A stretch of 64,000 nucleotides of DNA from Comamonas thiooxydans (GTDB lineage: Bacteria > Pseudomonadota > Gammaproteobacteria > Burkholderiales > Burkholderiaceae_C). Shown in pieces: positions 62,803 to 64,000 of this stretch. The position numbers and the translations under genes were made by a program. The notes below the pieces were generated by a model, which searched no databases, had not been told where the DNA came from, and saw only the letters and a list, made by a program, of their open reading frames with translations. Position 1 is the stretch's first letter. Each line of letters begins with the position of its first letter. The DNA lies in NCBI RefSeq assembly GCF_002157685.2, contig NZ_AP026738.1, positions 3,720,001-3,784,000 on the forward strand, in the 5' to 3' direction.

Positions 62803-63603
62803 ATGGCACAAACCCATCTCGGTACAGCCCTCATTACCGGGGCGTCCAGCGGCATCGGTGCGCTATATGCAGAAAAGCTCGCTCAGCGTGGCTATGACCT
62901 GATCCTGGTCGCCCGCAACCGCGAACAGCTGAACGCGCTGGCGAGCAGCATCAGCACTCGCACCGGCCGTGCGGTAGAAGTCCTGCCGACCGACCTGAAC
63001 AACCGCGCTGAACTGGCGCGCGTGGAAGAGCAATTGCGCACGGACGCCAGCATCACCTTGCTGGTCAACAACGCGGGCATGGGCACACATACGCCCCTGC
63101 TGCACAGCGACGTTGAAAAGATGACCCGCATGGTCGATCTGAATGCCACGGTACCTATGCGGCTGGCCTATGCGGCGGCTCCTGGCTTCGTGGCTCGCGG
63201 ACGTGGAGCGATCATCAACATTGCGTCCATCGTCGCCATCTCCCCCGAGACGCTGAATGGCGTCTACGGTGCCAGCAAGGCTTTTGTGCTTGCCTTCAGT
63301 CAGTCGCTTCAGCATGAGTTGACTGACAAAGGTGTTCGGGTGCAGGCAGTGTTGCCTGGCGCTACGGCCACGGACTTCTGGGCCATCGGTGGATTGCCGA
63401 TAGAGAACCTGGATGCAAGCATCGTGATGAGCGCCGAAGACCTCGTCGATGCAGCACTGCTGGGGTTTGAGCGAGGAGAAAAGGTCTCGATCCCCTCGCT
63501 GCATGCTGGCGAGAAGTGGGATGCCTATGAGGCCGCACGCCGAGCTATGGCAGGCCAGCTGTCCAGCAACATCGTCGCCCAGCGCTACGCCGCCGCGCAC
63601 TGA
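62803..63603 (+). CDS. short-chain dehydrogenase/reductase (SDR)
   Basis: This 266-residue classical SDR has the cofactor loop TGASSGIG near residue 15, NNAGMG near 90, the active-site Ser in NIASIVAIS and YGASK as the YxxxK pair. The segment after it (VRVQAVLPGATATDFW) is typical of the group close to DltE/YqjQ. An AAGGAG site sets ATG 62803. It is 21 bases upstream of a thiolase gene, so the two probably act on the same CoA- or keto-compound pathway. Confidence 0.92.
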   Translation: MAQTHLGTALITGASSGIGALYAEKLAQRGYDLILVARNREQLNALASSISTRTGRAVEVLPTDLNNRAELARVEEQLRTDASITLLVNNAGMGTHTPLLHSDVEKMTRMVDLNATVPMRLAYAAAPGFVARGRGAIINIASIVAISPETLNGVYGASKAFVLAFSQSLQHELTDKGVRVQAVLPGATATDFWAIGGLPIENLDASIVMSAEDLVDAALLGFERGEKVSIPSLHAGEKWDAYEAARRAMAGQLSSNIVAQRYAAAH

Positions 63604-63624
63604 CTATCGCAAGGAGCCCATGTC

Positions 63625-64000
63625 ATGAAAGCCGTTATTGCAGCTTATGCGCGCTCGCCATTCCAATTCGCCCGCAAAGGCCGCCTGGCCGAAGTGCGGC
63701 CGGACACGCTGGCAGCCCAGGTTGTGCAGGGGTTGCTGAAGCGCTCCGACCTGGATCCTTCACTATTGGAGGATGTGATCCTCGGCTGTGCCTACCCCGA
63801 GGCCGCACAAGGCAACAATCTGGCGCGCATCGTCGGCCTGCTGGCTGGCCTGCCCGAAACCGTGGGCGGCATGACTGTGAACCGCTTTTGCGGCTCGTCG
63901 ATGCAGGCCGTTCATATTGCCGCAGCGCAGATCGAGGCCGGCATGGGCGACGCCTTCCTCTGTGTGGGCGTGGAGTCCATGACGATGGTTCCGCAGGGCG
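63625..64000 (+). CDS. acetyl-CoA acetyltransferase (thiolase), 5' part only
   Basis: The gene runs off the right edge. The 125 visible residues start KAVIAAYARSPFQFARKGRL and include DVILGCAYPEAAQGNNLARI and the acylated Cys89 in VNRFCGSSMQAVHIAAAQIE, followed by GVESMTMVPQG. This is a type II thiolase N-terminal half, which exchanges acyl units between CoA thioesters in fatty-acid oxidation or condensation. AAGGAG at 63611-63616 lies nine bases before the ATG. Confidence 0.93.
   Translation, partial: MKAVIAAYARSPFQFARKGRLAEVRPDTLAAQVVQGLLKRSDLDPSLLEDVILGCAYPEAAQGNNLARIVGLLAGLPETVGGMTVNRFCGSSMQAVHIAAAQIEAGMGDAFLCVGVESMTMVPQG

Noticed and set aside
1..64000. CRISPR arrays, rRNA, tRNA, integrase/att sites, phage or intact IS elements
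   Set aside because: I saw no regularly spaced repeats, no tRNA T-arm-like motifs in cloverleaf context, and no transposase or integrase genes anywhere in the window.

Overview
The window is a GC-rich chromosomal segment from a betaproteobacterium, most likely family Comamonadaceae and close to Comamonas. The call rests on four things: the Omp32-type porin, at least four Bug-type periplasmic receptors with no TctA/TctB membrane partners beside them, a yebC-purD-hemF-(gap)-rsfS-rlmH-maf-rng housekeeping block of Burkholderiales type, and intergenic hairpins of the 'tagcgctt..aagcgct..agctatcaa' type that I associate with this family. I saw no rRNA, tRNA, CRISPR array or intact insertion sequence.

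Layout. 1-6 kb: end of an unidentified gene, a porin, a minus-strand trio (Rieske protein, FrnE-like DsbA protein, quinone reductase) and a long acyl-CoA dehydrogenase. 6-9 kb: a GntR/FCD regulator divergent from an NCS1 permease, with paired GTATAC operators. 9-14.5 kb: a probable catabolic unit under paired LacI operators, made of a histidinol-dehydrogenase-like enzyme, an SDR, a LacI regulator, a Bug receptor and an HpcH/HpaI aldolase. 15-21.7 kb: housekeeping genes on the minus strand. 21.8-31 kb: HerA-like ATPase, chemoreceptor, dienoyl-CoA isomerase-like protein, threonine dehydratase, upp, an HD/TPR protein, a MetQ-like receptor and a DJ-1 protein.

31-33 kb: a MerR gene killed by an in-frame TAG, its promoter with a decayed -10, and a remnant of its target gene, followed by a secreted repeat protein and a secreted catalase-like peroxidase. 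A second copy of the same promoter, with an intact -10 and an intact NAD(P)-binding target but no regulator, lies at 45.9 kb. 33.5-38.7 kb: an argininosuccinate-lyase-like enzyme, Bug receptor and RidA protein, divergent from a LysR regulator and an unusual carbamoyltransferase-like protein. 38.9-45.7 kb: GlxA-type regulator/isochorismatase pair, then a PDC-hydrolase-like enzyme, an isopropylmalate/isocitrate-dehydrogenase-like enzyme and two Bug receptors, divergent from a LysR regulator. 46-57.4 kb: mixed genes including a second YebC paralogue, a PQQ-type sugar dehydrogenase, an SpmA-SpmB fusion, a VOC/LysR pair and exonuclease I. 57.4-64 kb: an interrupted ORF, AEC transporter, a chemoreceptor with a C-terminal DWETF, and a GlxA-type regulator divergent from an SDR and a thiolase that runs off the window.

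The most interesting material is the split MerR/target divergon and three small-molecule catabolic islands, each pairing Bug receptors with divergent members of well-known enzyme families whose substrates cannot be read from the sequence.
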